Of a DNA stretch of 24,763 nt, positions 15,697 to 23,565 are shown piece by piece. Made by a program: the position numbers and the translations under genes. The DNA comes from JBFMFE01 sp040752295. Its GTDB lineage: Bacteria > UBP15 > UBA6099 > JBFMBQ01. The notes under the pieces are model-generated. The model saw only the letters and a list, made by a program, of their open reading frames with translations. It did no database searches and was not told the origin of the DNA. Location: the NCBI GenBank assembly GCA_040752295.1, contig JBFMFE010000034.1, forward strand, positions 1 to 24,763. Reading direction: 5' to 3'. Positions within the stretch are counted from its first letter, which is position 1. Each line of letters starts with the position of its first letter.

Positions 15697-16038
15697 CTAT
15701 TTTCCGCTTCTGATCGCAGCCTCCACGCTCTCGTGGAAACTCACTACCGTCTCGAGGCGCACCGCCTCCATCGCTGTTCTCACGATGGAACTCGCGTTCG
15801 CGATCGCCACCCCGCCTCCTCTGCTTTTCAACCCCGCCGCCACGGCGGCTATCATCCCCACGCCGAGACTGTCCACGAACTCCACGGGCGCCAGGTCCAG
15901 CACGAGCCTCGCCGCGCCGCTCTCTTCGAGTGCCTCACGGGCGTAACCGCGGAACGCGACCGCCACGGTGAAGTTGAAATTCGCCTCCCCGACGCGCAAC
16001 ACGAGCACGCCGTCCCTGACCTCTTTCTCGAAATTCAC
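15697..16038 (-). CDS. STAS-domain protein (anti-sigma factor antagonist-like)
   Basis: This 113-residue single STAS domain has VLDLAPVEFVDSLGVGMIAAVAAGLKSRGGGVAIANAS. The D-S-L-G-V-G loop carries Ser57 in the place of the phosphorylatable serine of SpoIIAA/RsbV-type antagonists, which release a sigma factor by binding its anti-sigma kinase when unphosphorylated. No kinase or sigma factor gene lies nearby. The ATG overlaps the TGA of the GH36 gene upstream (ATGA, 16035-16038), so translation should be coupled. It is the last gene of that unit and faces the methyltransferase gene. Confidence 0.88.
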   Translation of the reverse strand: MNFEKEVRDGVLVLRVGEANFNFTVAVAFRGYAREALEESGAARLVLDLAPVEFVDSLGVGMIAAVAAGLKSRGGGVAIANASSIVRTAMEAVRLETVVSFHESVEAAIRSGK

Positions 16039-18479
16039 TTCTCCGCCCGCTCCTTCCTGAACTTCAGTTTCACCTCGGTGCGCCCGCCCGCGGCTTCCCT
16101 GAAAAACACTTTCAGCAGCTCGCCGTCGAACTCGAAGCCGGCCTCCCTGCCGCCCACGGACGCCCGTTCGACGTCATATCCCGCCGGCACGTGGAATTTC
16201 ACTGAATAATCGAACCCCCCGACCGCATCCAGAAGCAGCGTCAGCTCCGCCCTCTCGCCGTTCCACTTCATCTCCACGACGTCGGTGGCGCCCTGTACGA
16301 CGTGCCGGTTCGTCGAGAGGAAAAACGGTCTGCTCAGCTTCGGGCGCAGGGCTACCACGCGCACGTCGCGCGGGGGCACGTTCATCTCCAGCCTCGCACC
16401 CGTCGCGCCCAGGTATTTATCCGTCCAGAACTCGTACGCCGCGTACCCTCCGTCCGGCGCCGCTCCGAGCCTGTCAATATCCACGCCCACGGTACGCGCC
16501 TTCTCCTCCATCTGCTCGCCGTAGCGCCTGTTCAAACCCCAGTTGAAGAGCGCCACGACGTGATAAGGTTCCCCGCCAGCAACCGCTTCGAGGTGCCACA
16601 CTTCGGGGTACTCCTTCTCGAAAAGGTCGAGCGGTCGCGCCGAGCCGTGGTGCACGGGGAGCAGCCTCACCAGCAGCGCTTCCTGTTCGGCGCTCAGCCC
16701 GACGAATGAGTCCCCGATCTTGGTTATGCCCCCTATGAGCGCCACGAGCGTGCCGTACATTTTCCCATCCTGAAGGCTCAGTCTGGAACCCCACCGCTGC
16801 TCCTCCTCCGGCGAGCCGAGGTAAAACATATCGGGATGGTTGATCCACACGCGGTGGTTCAGGAAATACCGCCGCGCCAGGTTCCTGACGAGTGGTTTCA
16901 ACCCCTGTGTTCCGTAGCCCGGATCGTCACCCCAGTTCGGCGTGAAGTCGAGTCCTATACGCATCGAGTCCACGAGTCCGAGGCTCGATATGAGCGGCAC
17001 ACCGACGTTTATCAGGAAGGCGTCCTCCGCCAGCGCGTTGCGCACCGCGGCAAGCCCTTTCCTGTAAGCCTCGACGTTCGTCACCATCGGGTCATGATAT
17101 GCCTTGCCCATCAGGGCGTAATAGACGAAATCAATCTTTATGACCTTGTATCCCCATTCCCTGGTTACCTTATTGAAGAGCGCGTCGAGCCAGTTCAGGA
17201 CTTCAGGGTGCGAGAGGTCCAGTATCAGCCAGTCCTTCGGGACGAGGGCTTCCCCGAGAGGGCTTTTGGGAGCGATCCAGTCCGGGTGATCCTTTGCGAG
17301 CCGCGAGTTTACCCCCACGACGAACGGCGCGAGCCAGAGTCCGGGCGTCAGTCCCATCTTCCTTATCTGCGCCGCCGTTGCGCCCATGCCGTCCGGGAAT
17401 TTCTCGTTCGGTTCCCAGTCGCCCTCGGCGACCTGCCACCCGTCGTCAATCTGAAAAGTGGTCATGCCGTAGGGGAGAAGGCGTTCGGCGACCCGCCGGG
17501 CGTTTTCGAGCATGTTTTCCTGCGTTATGTCCTTGTGGTATTTCGTCGCCCACGAGTTCCAGCCCGTGGGGATGTCGCCGCGCCAGGGTTGACACCCGTA
17601 ATAACCGCCGGAAACGTCCCCGAAAGTCTCGAGGACGGCGTTGGGCGAGTCTTCCGAGAGTCCCACGAAAAAAAGCTCGGAGCGGAATGCGCCGTCTCCC
17701 GCGGCGAAATCCTTCGGGGGATAATACTTCTCGACCGCCCTCAGCCCTGAAAAGCCCCGCCAACCCGTCGCGGCGTCAACCACCGAGTCCTCCTCGCGGT
17801 AGAAAGTGTTCACCTGCACCTGCGCCGCCTCGCCGGTCACGAAGCCCGCCACGATGGTCCTCCCCGTCTCGGGGTCGTGCACAGCCGTGTTCCAATCGCT
17901 TATGGAGTTTGTCCCCCCTCTGACCAGCCTCACCCAGAAATCGAAGGTAAAGTTGTAGCCGTTTTCTAAAATCCACGCCCTCTCGGGCGAATCGCCGACG
18001 AAAACCCCGCCCCCCTCCCCCGCGCCCGCGTCCAGGACGGACACCCTCCTGACCGATCCCGCCGCGCCGGCGTCCACGCCGACGAACGTGACCAGAAAAT
18101 CGCCTCTCTCGTAAAACCTGAAGGTCTGAACGAGTTTCGCCGCCCGCCCGCCGTCGTGCGTAACGGAAACCTGAACGCCCTCCCCTATCCTGTCCTTGAA
18201 GTTATGATTCTCGACCGTCCGCCCGGCGTCCCCCGCCGAATTAAGAACGACCTTTTCCTTCCCGACCCTGAGGTCCGCCGTGGAAACCGCGCCGCGCACC
18301 GCCGGCTTCCCGTCCCTCCACTCCAGGTCCCATCTTCCGCGCGCCGTGTCGTATTCGAAGAGATAACCGTCCGCCCTGACCTTCCAGCCGTCGTCCGCCG
18401 CCTCGTAAACCACCTTCGAAACCGCCGGAAAACAGATTAAAACGAAGCATGAAACGATCGTGTACAGTTTCTTTCCCAT
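16035..18479 (-). CDS. Exported GH36/clan GH-D alpha-galactosidase-like glycosidase
   Basis: This 814-residue protein has an N-terminal signal peptide (about residues 1-20). An N-terminal beta-domain (about 25-290) precedes a TIM barrel with PTGWNSWATKYHKDIT (305-320), TTFQIDDGWQ (Asp345/346), GLTPGLWLAPF, the nucleophile in KVIKIDF (Asp450), and RIGLDFTPNWGDD with Asp511 as probable acid/base, then a C-terminal beta-sandwich. These are the marks of clan GH-D (melibiase) enzymes that release terminal alpha-galactosyl or related residues with retention. Action in the periplasm or outside the cell is inferred from the signal peptide. A TATAAT on its strand lies at 18521-18526. The last four bases overlap the STAS gene. 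Confidence 0.9.
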   Translation of the reverse strand: MGKKLYTIVSCFVLICFPAVSKVVYEAADDGWKVRADGYLFEYDTARGRWDLEWRDGKPAVRGAVSTADLRVGKEKVVLNSAGDAGRTVENHNFKDRIGEGVQVSVTHDGGRAAKLVQTFRFYERGDFLVTFVGVDAGAAGSVRRVSVLDAGAGEGGGVFVGDSPERAWILENGYNFTFDFWVRLVRGGTNSISDWNTAVHDPETGRTIVAGFVTGEAAQVQVNTFYREEDSVVDAATGWRGFSGLRAVEKYYPPKDFAAGDGAFRSELFFVGLSEDSPNAVLETFGDVSGGYYGCQPWRGDIPTGWNSWATKYHKDITQENMLENARRVAERLLPYGMTTFQIDDGWQVAEGDWEPNEKFPDGMGATAAQIRKMGLTPGLWLAPFVVGVNSRLAKDHPDWIAPKSPLGEALVPKDWLILDLSHPEVLNWLDALFNKVTREWGYKVIKIDFVYYALMGKAYHDPMVTNVEAYRKGLAAVRNALAEDAFLINVGVPLISSLGLVDSMRIGLDFTPNWGDDPGYGTQGLKPLVRNLARRYFLNHRVWINHPDMFYLGSPEEEQRWGSRLSLQDGKMYGTLVALIGGITKIGDSFVGLSAEQEALLVRLLPVHHGSARPLDLFEKEYPEVWHLEAVAGGEPYHVVALFNWGLNRRYGEQMEEKARTVGVDIDRLGAAPDGGYAAYEFWTDKYLGATGARLEMNVPPRDVRVVALRPKLSRPFFLSTNRHVVQGATDVVEMKWNGERAELTLLLDAVGGFDYSVKFHVPAGYDVERASVGGREAGFEFDGELLKVFFREAAGGRTEVKLKFRKERAEK

Positions 18480-18520
18480 CCTCTTTCACCTTTCCCCGCA
18501 ATCATGTGGACAGCGGTCAC

Positions 18521-18526
18521 ATTATA
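18521..18526 (-). promoter_or_regulatory. -10 box for the GH36-STAS unit
   Basis: The minus strand reads TATAAT with TTCGAA 16 bases upstream as a poor -35. RNA would start near 18513, about 35 bases before the GH36 ATG. It is divergent from the plus-strand -10 box at 18606. Confidence 0.5.
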
Positions 18527-18605
18527 CCAATTATTCACGGCTTTCGAACAATCCGGGGATATTAACGAGGCGGAAAAATAAACTTCAAACAAGCCCGGGA
18601 AAGGA

Positions 18606-18611
18606 TATAAT
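18606..18611 (+). promoter_or_regulatory. -10 box for the cheW unit
   Basis: TATAAT with TTCAAA 16 bases upstream. The predicted start near 18619 lies just before an ATG at 18621 that opens a 29-codon frame ending at 18710, overlapping the start of cheW. Confidence 0.55.
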
Positions 18612-18691
18612 ATACCGGCAATGCCGGTCCTTCAGATCACATTACGAAACACGCGCGCGTGTCCGAACGGAGGGAACGGCGCGCCCGAACC

Positions 18692-19192
18692 ATGTCCGAC
18701 CCGGAATTAATAGCGCCCGACTACCAGCTTCTCAGTTTCCTGCTCGGCAGGGAGACCTACGCGCTGGACGTCCTCAGCGTGCAGGGCGTGGAGAGGATGA
18801 CCGAAATCACGTCCATTCCGCGCATGCCGGATTTCGTGGAAGGAGTCATAGACCTGCGCGGGCAGATTGTTCCGATCATAGACCTGCGCAAGAGATTCGG
18901 ACTCCCGGCGTCCGCTCCGGACAAAGCCACGAGGATCATCATCATCGAGTTCGAAAGGAAACAGGTGGGACTGATCGTGGACTCCGTCTACGAGGTCATC
19001 CGGATAGACCGGAAGGACGTCAAAAAAATGACCGCCATCGGGAGTCTGCCGATTGATTCCGACTTTCTCATCGGCGTCGCAAAACACAAGGACAAGCTGG
19101 TAATCGTCCTCAACATAGAAAAGGTCTTCACCGCCGAAGAAAAAAGCACCCTCGGCATCCGCTTCGGGGGACAGCAGAAAAACGGCGAATGA
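18692..19192 (+). CDS. cheW: CheW-like chemotaxis coupling protein
   Basis: This 166-residue CheW domain has LLSFLLGRETYALDVLSVQGVERMTEITSIPRMPDFVEGVIDLRGQIVPIIDLRKRFGL, the conserved core that links methyl-accepting receptors to the CheA kinase, followed by IIIIEFERKQVGLIVDSVYEVIRI. No receptor, CheA or other che gene lies in the window, so it may serve a distant array or another signalling complex. The ATG at 18692 is taken because it precedes the conserved domain closely. A GTG at 18659 adds 11 Arg-rich residues, and neither start has a well-spaced ribosome site (GGAGGG ends about 18 bases before the ATG). The stop codon overlaps the next gene (ATGA). Confidence 0.9.
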   Translation: MSDPELIAPDYQLLSFLLGRETYALDVLSVQGVERMTEITSIPRMPDFVEGVIDLRGQIVPIIDLRKRFGLPASAPDKATRIIIIEFERKQVGLIVDSVYEVIRIDRKDVKKMTAIGSLPIDSDFLIGVAKHKDKLVIVLNIEKVFTAEEKSTLGIRFGGQQKNGE

Positions 19193-19860
19193 TATTCATC
19201 AGACTCGTCCGCGGGCTTCTGTCGGCTCTGTTCATGCTTTTTTCCGGAATTTACATACACCTGTCCGCGCAGTACATCGGCGGGACCGATCTGGCGGCGC
19301 CCATCCCCCTCTGGTACGCGGCGGGGTTCCTCGGATACCTTCCGCTCCACGCCGCCTTCAAACGACTGATAGTCATGCACGTCTTCAGCCATGAACTCAC
19401 CCACGCCCTGTGGAGCGTGCTGTTCGGCGGACAGGTGCAGGAGATGTACGTGTCGCGGCGCCGCGGCGGCTTCACGCGCTACACGAAGGGCAACTTCGTC
19501 GTTTCGCTCGCCCCTTACTTCTTCCCCCTGTACGCACTCGTGTCGCTCGGAATATTCTTCATAGTTCAGGAGCGGTTCCAGCCCGTTCTCGCCGCCCTGT
19601 GCGGCTTTTCGTCCTGCTTTCACGTACTGCTCACGATATATTCAATCGGGATCGGTCAGCCCGACCTCAAAAAGGAAGGGACCGTTTTTTCCCTGTCGTT
19701 CATCCTGATGATGAACGCGCTCATCCTGAGCGTCATCTTCCTTTCCCTCGCCGACGTTTCGCTCGTGGACGACTACCTGGCGGACGGCTTGAGGAACCTC
19801 TGCTCGCTCATCGCCGGGGCGGCGGGTTACGCGACGTCTCTTCGATCCCTTTTCGGCTGA
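19189..19860 (+). CDS. M50-like integral-membrane zinc metallopeptidase candidate
   Basis: This 223-residue hydrophobic protein has about six membrane segments. Residues 64-74 read HVFSHELTHAL: HELTH (His68, Glu69, His72) is an HExxH zinc motif inside a hydrophobic helix, followed by FGGQVQEMYVSRRRGG, as in M50/site-2-protease-like peptidases. A second-ligand motif (NPDG-like Asp) is not obvious; QPDLKKEG around residue 155 is the only candidate. If active, it would cleave substrates in or at the membrane. It starts in the ATGA overlap with the cheW stop, so the two proteins should be made together. The partnership with CheW is unusual and unexplained. The family assignment is good; activity is uncertain. 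Confidence 0.72.
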   Translation: MIFIRLVRGLLSALFMLFSGIYIHLSAQYIGGTDLAAPIPLWYAAGFLGYLPLHAAFKRLIVMHVFSHELTHALWSVLFGGQVQEMYVSRRRGGFTRYTKGNFVVSLAPYFFPLYALVSLGIFFIVQERFQPVLAALCGFSSCFHVLLTIYSIGIGQPDLKKEGTVFSLSFILMMNALILSVIFLSLADVSLVDDYLADGLRNLCSLIAGAAGYATSLRSLFG

Positions 19861-19928
19861 GGGAGACGACTTCCCGTCGAGTCCCCCCGCGAGCGGCTGC
19901 CCGCGCCGCCGGAGGGGGCGCTGCGTCG

Positions 19929-20744
19929 TTAGCCGTTCTTTTCCGGGGGCGACTTCAGGAACGCAAGCAGCGACTCCAGCGTCGCGACGTCGCGCCCGGG
20001 AAGTTCTTCGAGCAGACTGATGAGTATTTTCGCTGCGGCCCAGGCGTCGCCGTGCCCGCGGTGGCGCTCGCCGCTGAGACCCACGCCGAAGTGGGACGCC
20101 AGCGCGTCGAGATTGTACGAGCCAAGCCCCGGGACGACCCTGCGCGCGAGCGACATCGTGCATACGACCGGATTCTTCATCTTCGGCGCGCCCAGCCGCC
20201 TCAGTTCGCGGTTCACCACGCGCGCGTCGAACGTCGCGTTGTGAGCCGCGAAGACTGTGTCGCCGAGAAACTCGATGAAAGCCGGAAAAACCTCGCCTCC
20301 CGCCGGCGCGTCCCGCACCATTCCGCCGTCAATCCCCGTGAGAAGCGATATGCTCTCCGGAACCGGAACGCCCGGGTTGACCAGGGTCATGAACGAATCC
20401 AGAATCCTGCCGCCGCAGACCCTGAACGCGCCGATCTCGATGACGCGGTCTCCCGACCGTCCGCCGCCGGTCGTCTCGACGTCCACGACCGTGAAAACTA
20501 CGTCCCCGAGCCAGTGGGCGTCCGCGCACGAACGGATGCTCCACATCCCCCCGCCGTCCTGCACGAAACGTCCGTCGCCTTCGAGCAATTCACTCACAAG
20601 GCGCCCGGCGAGTTCGGGGGGAACGTTCTTCATCCGGAGCACCTTCCTCGCGATCGCCGAGAAGTGCGCGCCGCCGGGTTTCCGCACGAGAAAGGCGAAA
20701 GCGTCCTCCGCCAGTTTCCTGCCGCGCAGACCTTCGGACTTCAC
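19929..20744 (-). CDS. DnaQ-like 3'-5' exonuclease with N-terminal winged-helix-like extension
   Basis: This protein of about 271 residues has a DEDDh exonuclease domain: VVDVETTG (Asp/Glu of motif I), VIEIGAFRVCGGRILDSFMTLVNPG, HNATFDARVVNREL (motif II Asp), LGSYNLDALASHFGV, and the final His/Asp pair of HRGHGDA. This is the epsilon-subunit fold used for proofreading or RNA/DNA end trimming. In front sits about 80 residues (KLAEDAFAFLVRKPGGAHFSAIARKVL ... VSELLEGDGRFVQDGGGMWSIR) that look like a winged-helix/HARE-HTH-type domain. The GTG at 20744 has GGAGG six bases upstream; the TTG at 20765 lies inside that purine-rich site and is unlikely. The gene stands alone on the minus strand. Confidence 0.88.
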   Translation of the reverse strand: MKSEGLRGRKLAEDAFAFLVRKPGGAHFSAIARKVLRMKNVPPELAGRLVSELLEGDGRFVQDGGGMWSIRSCADAHWLGDVVFTVVDVETTGGGRSGDRVIEIGAFRVCGGRILDSFMTLVNPGVPVPESISLLTGIDGGMVRDAPAGGEVFPAFIEFLGDTVFAAHNATFDARVVNRELRRLGAPKMKNPVVCTMSLARRVVPGLGSYNLDALASHFGVGLSGERHRGHGDAWAAAKILISLLEELPGRDVATLESLLAFLKSPPEKNG

Positions 20745-20888
20745 GTTCCGCCTCCGCCTCCTCAAATTTTAAGCGCTTATCCCGTCCTTTCCACCGCGCG
20801 GTCGAAATTCCCCTCCCTTTCCGGCGCGGTTCCGGGCTGGAGCCATGGGTTACTTTCCGCAGCAGTCCCCGCGCTTCGAACGGCGTGT

Positions 20889-20894
20889 TAAAAT
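20889..20894 (+). promoter_or_regulatory. Possible -10 box before the carbonic-anhydrase-like gene
   Basis: TAAAAT within GTTAAAATT, about 46 bases before the TTG start. It resembles the GTTATAATT context at 10401 and 21570. No good -35 is seen. Confidence 0.35.
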
Positions 20895-20939
20895 TGCGGC
20901 GATCGAAAACGCGAAGAGGCGCAGGAGGAGGTGCCTGCA

Positions 20940-21464
20940 TTGGCAATCTACGAGATCAGCGGCAAGCGTCCGCGGATAGGCGCCGGCACGTTCGTTCACG
21001 AGGCGGCGAACGTTGTGGGGGACGTGGAAATCGGGAAGGACTGCTACGTCGGTTCGGGCGCCGCCATAAGGGGCGACTTCGGCGCCATCCGCGTCGGCAG
21101 CGGCTCGAGCGTCCAGGAAAACTGCGTCATGCACGCGAACCCCGGAATACCCTGCCGCGTCGGCGACGGCTGCACGATCGGGCACGGCGCCGTGCTCCAT
21201 GGATGCACCATAGAGAACGGCGCTCTCGTCGGGATGAACGCCGTCGTCTCCGACGGCGCGGTCGTGGGCGAGGGCAGCGTTGTCGCCGAGGGCGCCGTCG
21301 TGCCCGCAAGGCATGTGGTGGCGCCGGGCAGAATCGCCGCCGGCGTGCCCGCAAAGGAAATCGGGGCAGTCTCCGACGGCCACAGGGAACTGATGAAAAT
21401 AGGCAGCGCCATGTACATGAAGCTCACCGCAGACTACATTTCAAACTGCCGCAGGATCGGTTGA
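20940..21464 (+). CDS. Gamma-carbonic anhydrase-like left-handed beta-helix protein
   Basis: This 174-residue protein is built of hexapeptide repeats (VGDVEIGKDCYVGSGAAIRGDFGAIRVGSGSSVQENCVMH ...) with the three zinc-ligand histidines of the gamma-class carbonic anhydrase/YrdA/PaaY group (NCVMH His65, IGHGAVLHG His82 and His87), followed by a C-terminal helix. Such trimers hydrate CO2 or are inactive relatives; which applies cannot be decided here. GGAGGTG lies six bases before the TTG at 20940, so TTG is chosen. The GTG at 20931 lies inside the ribosome site. The gene is followed by a separate promoter for the NifU-like gene and may be single. Confidence 0.88.
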   Translation: MAIYEISGKRPRIGAGTFVHEAANVVGDVEIGKDCYVGSGAAIRGDFGAIRVGSGSSVQENCVMHANPGIPCRVGDGCTIGHGAVLHGCTIENGALVGMNAVVSDGAVVGEGSVVAEGAVVPARHVVAPGRIAAGVPAKEIGAVSDGHRELMKIGSAMYMKLTADYISNCRRIG

Positions 21465-21569
21465 CCCGCACGGCGCGCGCGGAAGAAACGCCCCGCGGTT
21501 TCCCTCCGACCGGCTCCAAAGCCCCAAACCCGCGGCTTCCCGGAACTTTTTCGATTGAAGCACTGTAGT

Positions 21570-21575
21570 TATAAT
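21570..21575 (+). promoter_or_regulatory. -10 box for the NifU-like gene
   Basis: TATAAT in the context AGTTATAATTG, giving a start near 21582 and a leader of about 31 bases before the ATG at 21613. No clear -35. Confidence 0.55.
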
Positions 21576-21612
21576 TGAAGATGCGGCTCTAATTAAAGCC
21601 GGGACGCAAACA

Positions 21613-22239
21613 ATGGCTGATGACGGAAAAGGGTGGGCTTATACCGAAACGGTAAAGGACCACTTCTTCAACCCCCGGAACATCCTCAAAGACGAGGACG
21701 CGTACGAAAGCGACGGAGTGGGCGAGGTGGGAAGCCTTGCCTGCGGAGACCTCATGAAAATGTGGATCAAGGTGGACAGGGAAACCGACGTCATCACCGA
21801 CGTGAAGTGGAAGACCTTCGGCTGCGCCAGCGCGATAGGAAGCACGTCCATGCTCTCGACGATGGCGCCCGGGTTGAAAATAGACGACGCCCTCAAGATA
21901 ACCCCGCAGGATATAATGAAGAAACTCGGCGGACTGCCCGCGCGGAAGATACACTGCTCGGTTCTCGGCGACAAAGCCCTCCGCGGAGCAATAATAGACT
22001 ACCTCGAGCGCACGGGGCAGCGCGATCGCGTCGAGAAACTGGAACGCGGGGAGATAGTGTGCGAATGCCTCACGGTGACGCGCGGCGACATCGAGGACGC
22101 GGTCAGTGACGGCGTCGTCAGCTTCGAAGAACTCCAGGAACGGACCAAAGTGTCCACGGGATGCGGAAACTGTGAAGAAAGCGTCAGGGAAATCCTCGGC
22201 GAACTCCTCGAAAAGCACGGGAAAAAAGAAAAAGTCTGA
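21613..22239 (+). CDS. NifU-like Fe-S scaffold (IscU domain plus BFD-like [2Fe-2S] domain)
   Basis: This 208-residue protein has an IscU-type scaffold domain (residues 1-130) with the three cluster cysteines in SLACGD (Cys44, Asp46), FGCASA (Cys71) and KIHCSV (Cys115). A BFD/Fer2-like [2Fe-2S] domain follows with VCECLTV (Cys150, Cys152) and TGCGNC (Cys184, Cys187). This is NifU without the C-terminal Nfu domain. It should assemble iron-sulfur clusters with a cysteine desulfurase, which is not in the window. The [4Fe-4S] enzymes at 5241-7310 are potential clients. It runs from its own -10 box, and TsaE follows closely, so read-through into the tsaE-tsaB genes is likely. An Lys-rich tail ends the protein. 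Confidence 0.92.
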   Translation: MADDGKGWAYTETVKDHFFNPRNILKDEDAYESDGVGEVGSLACGDLMKMWIKVDRETDVITDVKWKTFGCASAIGSTSMLSTMAPGLKIDDALKITPQDIMKKLGGLPARKIHCSVLGDKALRGAIIDYLERTGQRDRVEKLERGEIVCECLTVTRGDIEDAVSDGVVSFEELQERTKVSTGCGNCEESVREILGELLEKHGKKEKV

Positions 22240-22264
22240 CTCCCGTCGCGCCGCCGTGAAAGAG

Positions 22265-22762
22265 ATGCTTACGGCAAGCCCCGCGGGAACCATCGCCGCC
22301 GGACGACGGCTCGGCTCAAGGCTCAGAGCCGGGACATACGTCGCACTGTGCGGCGAACTGGGCACGGGGAAAACCACTTTCGTCAGGGGCGTCGCCGAGG
22401 GCGCCGGCGCGGAATGTCCCGTCCTCAGCCCCACGTTTCAGATAGTACGGGAATACGCCGGCGCGGTCACAGTTTTTCATCTCGACTTCTACCGGCTCGA
22501 ATCCCAGGCGGAAGTCGAAGCGCTGGACATCGAAAGCTGCCTCGAACGCGGCGCGGTCGTCGCCGAATGGGCGGACCGCTTCCCCCGTATGCTCCCGGAA
22601 CCGTTCATCGAAATCCGGTTCTACTGGGAAAACAAGAACCGGCGCCGCATCCGCATCGAGAGATGGAGCGCCTCCGTCGCCGACGCCGTCTCGGCGGCGC
22701 TCCCCGGCGGGGGACGCGGTGAAAGAAAACGGCGAGGGGCGGGAGCCGGCGCCGGACGATGA
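22265..22762 (+). CDS. tsaE: tRNA t6A biosynthesis ATPase TsaE
   Basis: This 165-residue TsaE has CGELGTGKTTFVRGVAEG (Walker A, residues 29-46), SPTFQIVREYAG, VFHLDFYRLES (Asp of the switch-like region) and VVAEWADRFP (Glu101/Trp102). TsaE is the ATPase that, with TsaB, TsaD and TsaC, makes N6-threonylcarbamoyl-adenosine at A37 of ANN-decoding tRNAs. The frame is open upstream to 22106, inside the NifU-like gene. ATG 22265 and GTG 22256 are both possible starts and neither has a strong ribosome site. The stop overlaps the tsaB start (ATGA at 22759). A Gly/Arg-rich tail follows the domain. Confidence 0.93.
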   Translation: MLTASPAGTIAAGRRLGSRLRAGTYVALCGELGTGKTTFVRGVAEGAGAECPVLSPTFQIVREYAGAVTVFHLDFYRLESQAEVEALDIESCLERGAVVAEWADRFPRMLPEPFIEIRFYWENKNRRRIRIERWSASVADAVSAALPGGGRGERKRRGAGAGAGR

Positions 22763-23493
22763 AAATCCTGGGCATAACGACCACGCACGCCGCGTGCGGC
22801 TGCGCGCTCGCCGACGGGGAAACGCTTCTCGCCGAGGTGACTTTTCCCGGCTACCGCACGTGCACCGAGGAACTCGCCGCGAGGATTGAGGAGCTTTTTG
22901 AATCCGCCGGAGTGTCCCCGGAATCGCTCGGCGGCGCCGCGGTGGACGCGGGTCCGGGCGGACTCACGGGTCTCAAGGTGGGGCTTGTCACGGCAAAGAC
23001 CTTCTCGCAGGTGCTGAACATACCGCTCGTCGGCGTCCCGTCGTTCGAAATCCTCGCCGCGGACGCGCCCCCCGGATTCTCGCGGGTTCTCGCCGTCATC
23101 CACTCATCGCGCGACGAGTTCTTCACCGCGCTGCACGAAAGGGACGGCGGCGGGAAACTGATGAAAGTGACCGCTGAAAAACTCGACCACGCGCGCATCC
23201 TCGCGGCAGCGAAAAAAACGGCGGAAAAGACCTACGTCACGGGAGGCGGCGTGGAAAAGCTGGACACGGCGGCGTTCCCCGCCGCTGTGTTCACCCTCGC
23301 GCCGCCCGAACGCTCCTTCCCGAGAGCCGCCACGCTCTGCCGGATCGCCGGGCCGCTGCTGCGGGCGGGCAAGGGAAAACCCTTCGACCAGGTGCAACCC
23401 GAGTACCTCTGCCCCGCCCGCGCCGACCCGGACGCCGCTGAAAAAACGCGCCGGAACGAGGCGTTGCCGCGGCGCGACCCCGCCGGCGGATGA
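22759..23493 (+). CDS. tsaB: tRNA t6A biosynthesis protein TsaB
   Basis: This 244-residue ASKHA-fold protein has MKILGITTTHAACGCAL at the N-terminus and VDAGPGGLTGLKVGLVTAKTFSQVLNIPLVGVPSFEILA (residues 62-100), the TsaB counterpart of the GPGSFTGLRIG motif. TsaB lacks catalysis of its own and forms the platform for TsaD and TsaE. The start is fixed by the ATGA overlap with tsaE. The C-terminus (QPEYLCPARADPDAAEKTRRNEALPRRD) is the usual YLR-type end followed by a short charged tail. tsaD is not seen in the window. Confidence 0.93.
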   Translation: MKILGITTTHAACGCALADGETLLAEVTFPGYRTCTEELAARIEELFESAGVSPESLGGAAVDAGPGGLTGLKVGLVTAKTFSQVLNIPLVGVPSFEILAADAPPGFSRVLAVIHSSRDEFFTALHERDGGGKLMKVTAEKLDHARILAAAKKTAEKTYVTGGGVEKLDTAAFPAAVFTLAPPERSFPRAATLCRIAGPLLRAGKGKPFDQVQPEYLCPARADPDAAEKTRRNEALPRRDPAGG

Positions 23494-23550
23494 ACTTCGC
23501 GGGAGCCGTCCGCAAACGGCGGACATCGGGACGGCTGCGTCGTTATGAGT

Positions 23551-23556
23551 TATAAT
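23551..23556 (+). promoter_or_regulatory. -10 box nine bases before the rimI start (possible leaderless mRNA)
   Basis: TATAAT is followed by nine bases and then the ATG at 23566, which would leave a 5' leader of at most a few bases. The bases are also the Tyr-Asn codons of a longer frame that starts at 23545. No -35 was recognised. Confidence 0.45.
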
Positions 23557-23565
23557 GTGTCCGAA

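Noticed and set aside
19410..20891. A 493-codon plus-strand frame over the M50-like and exonuclease genes
   Set aside because: It overlaps two motif-supported genes, one in each orientation, and its product is Arg/Pro/Ala-rich low-complexity sequence typical of a GC-rich shadow frame.
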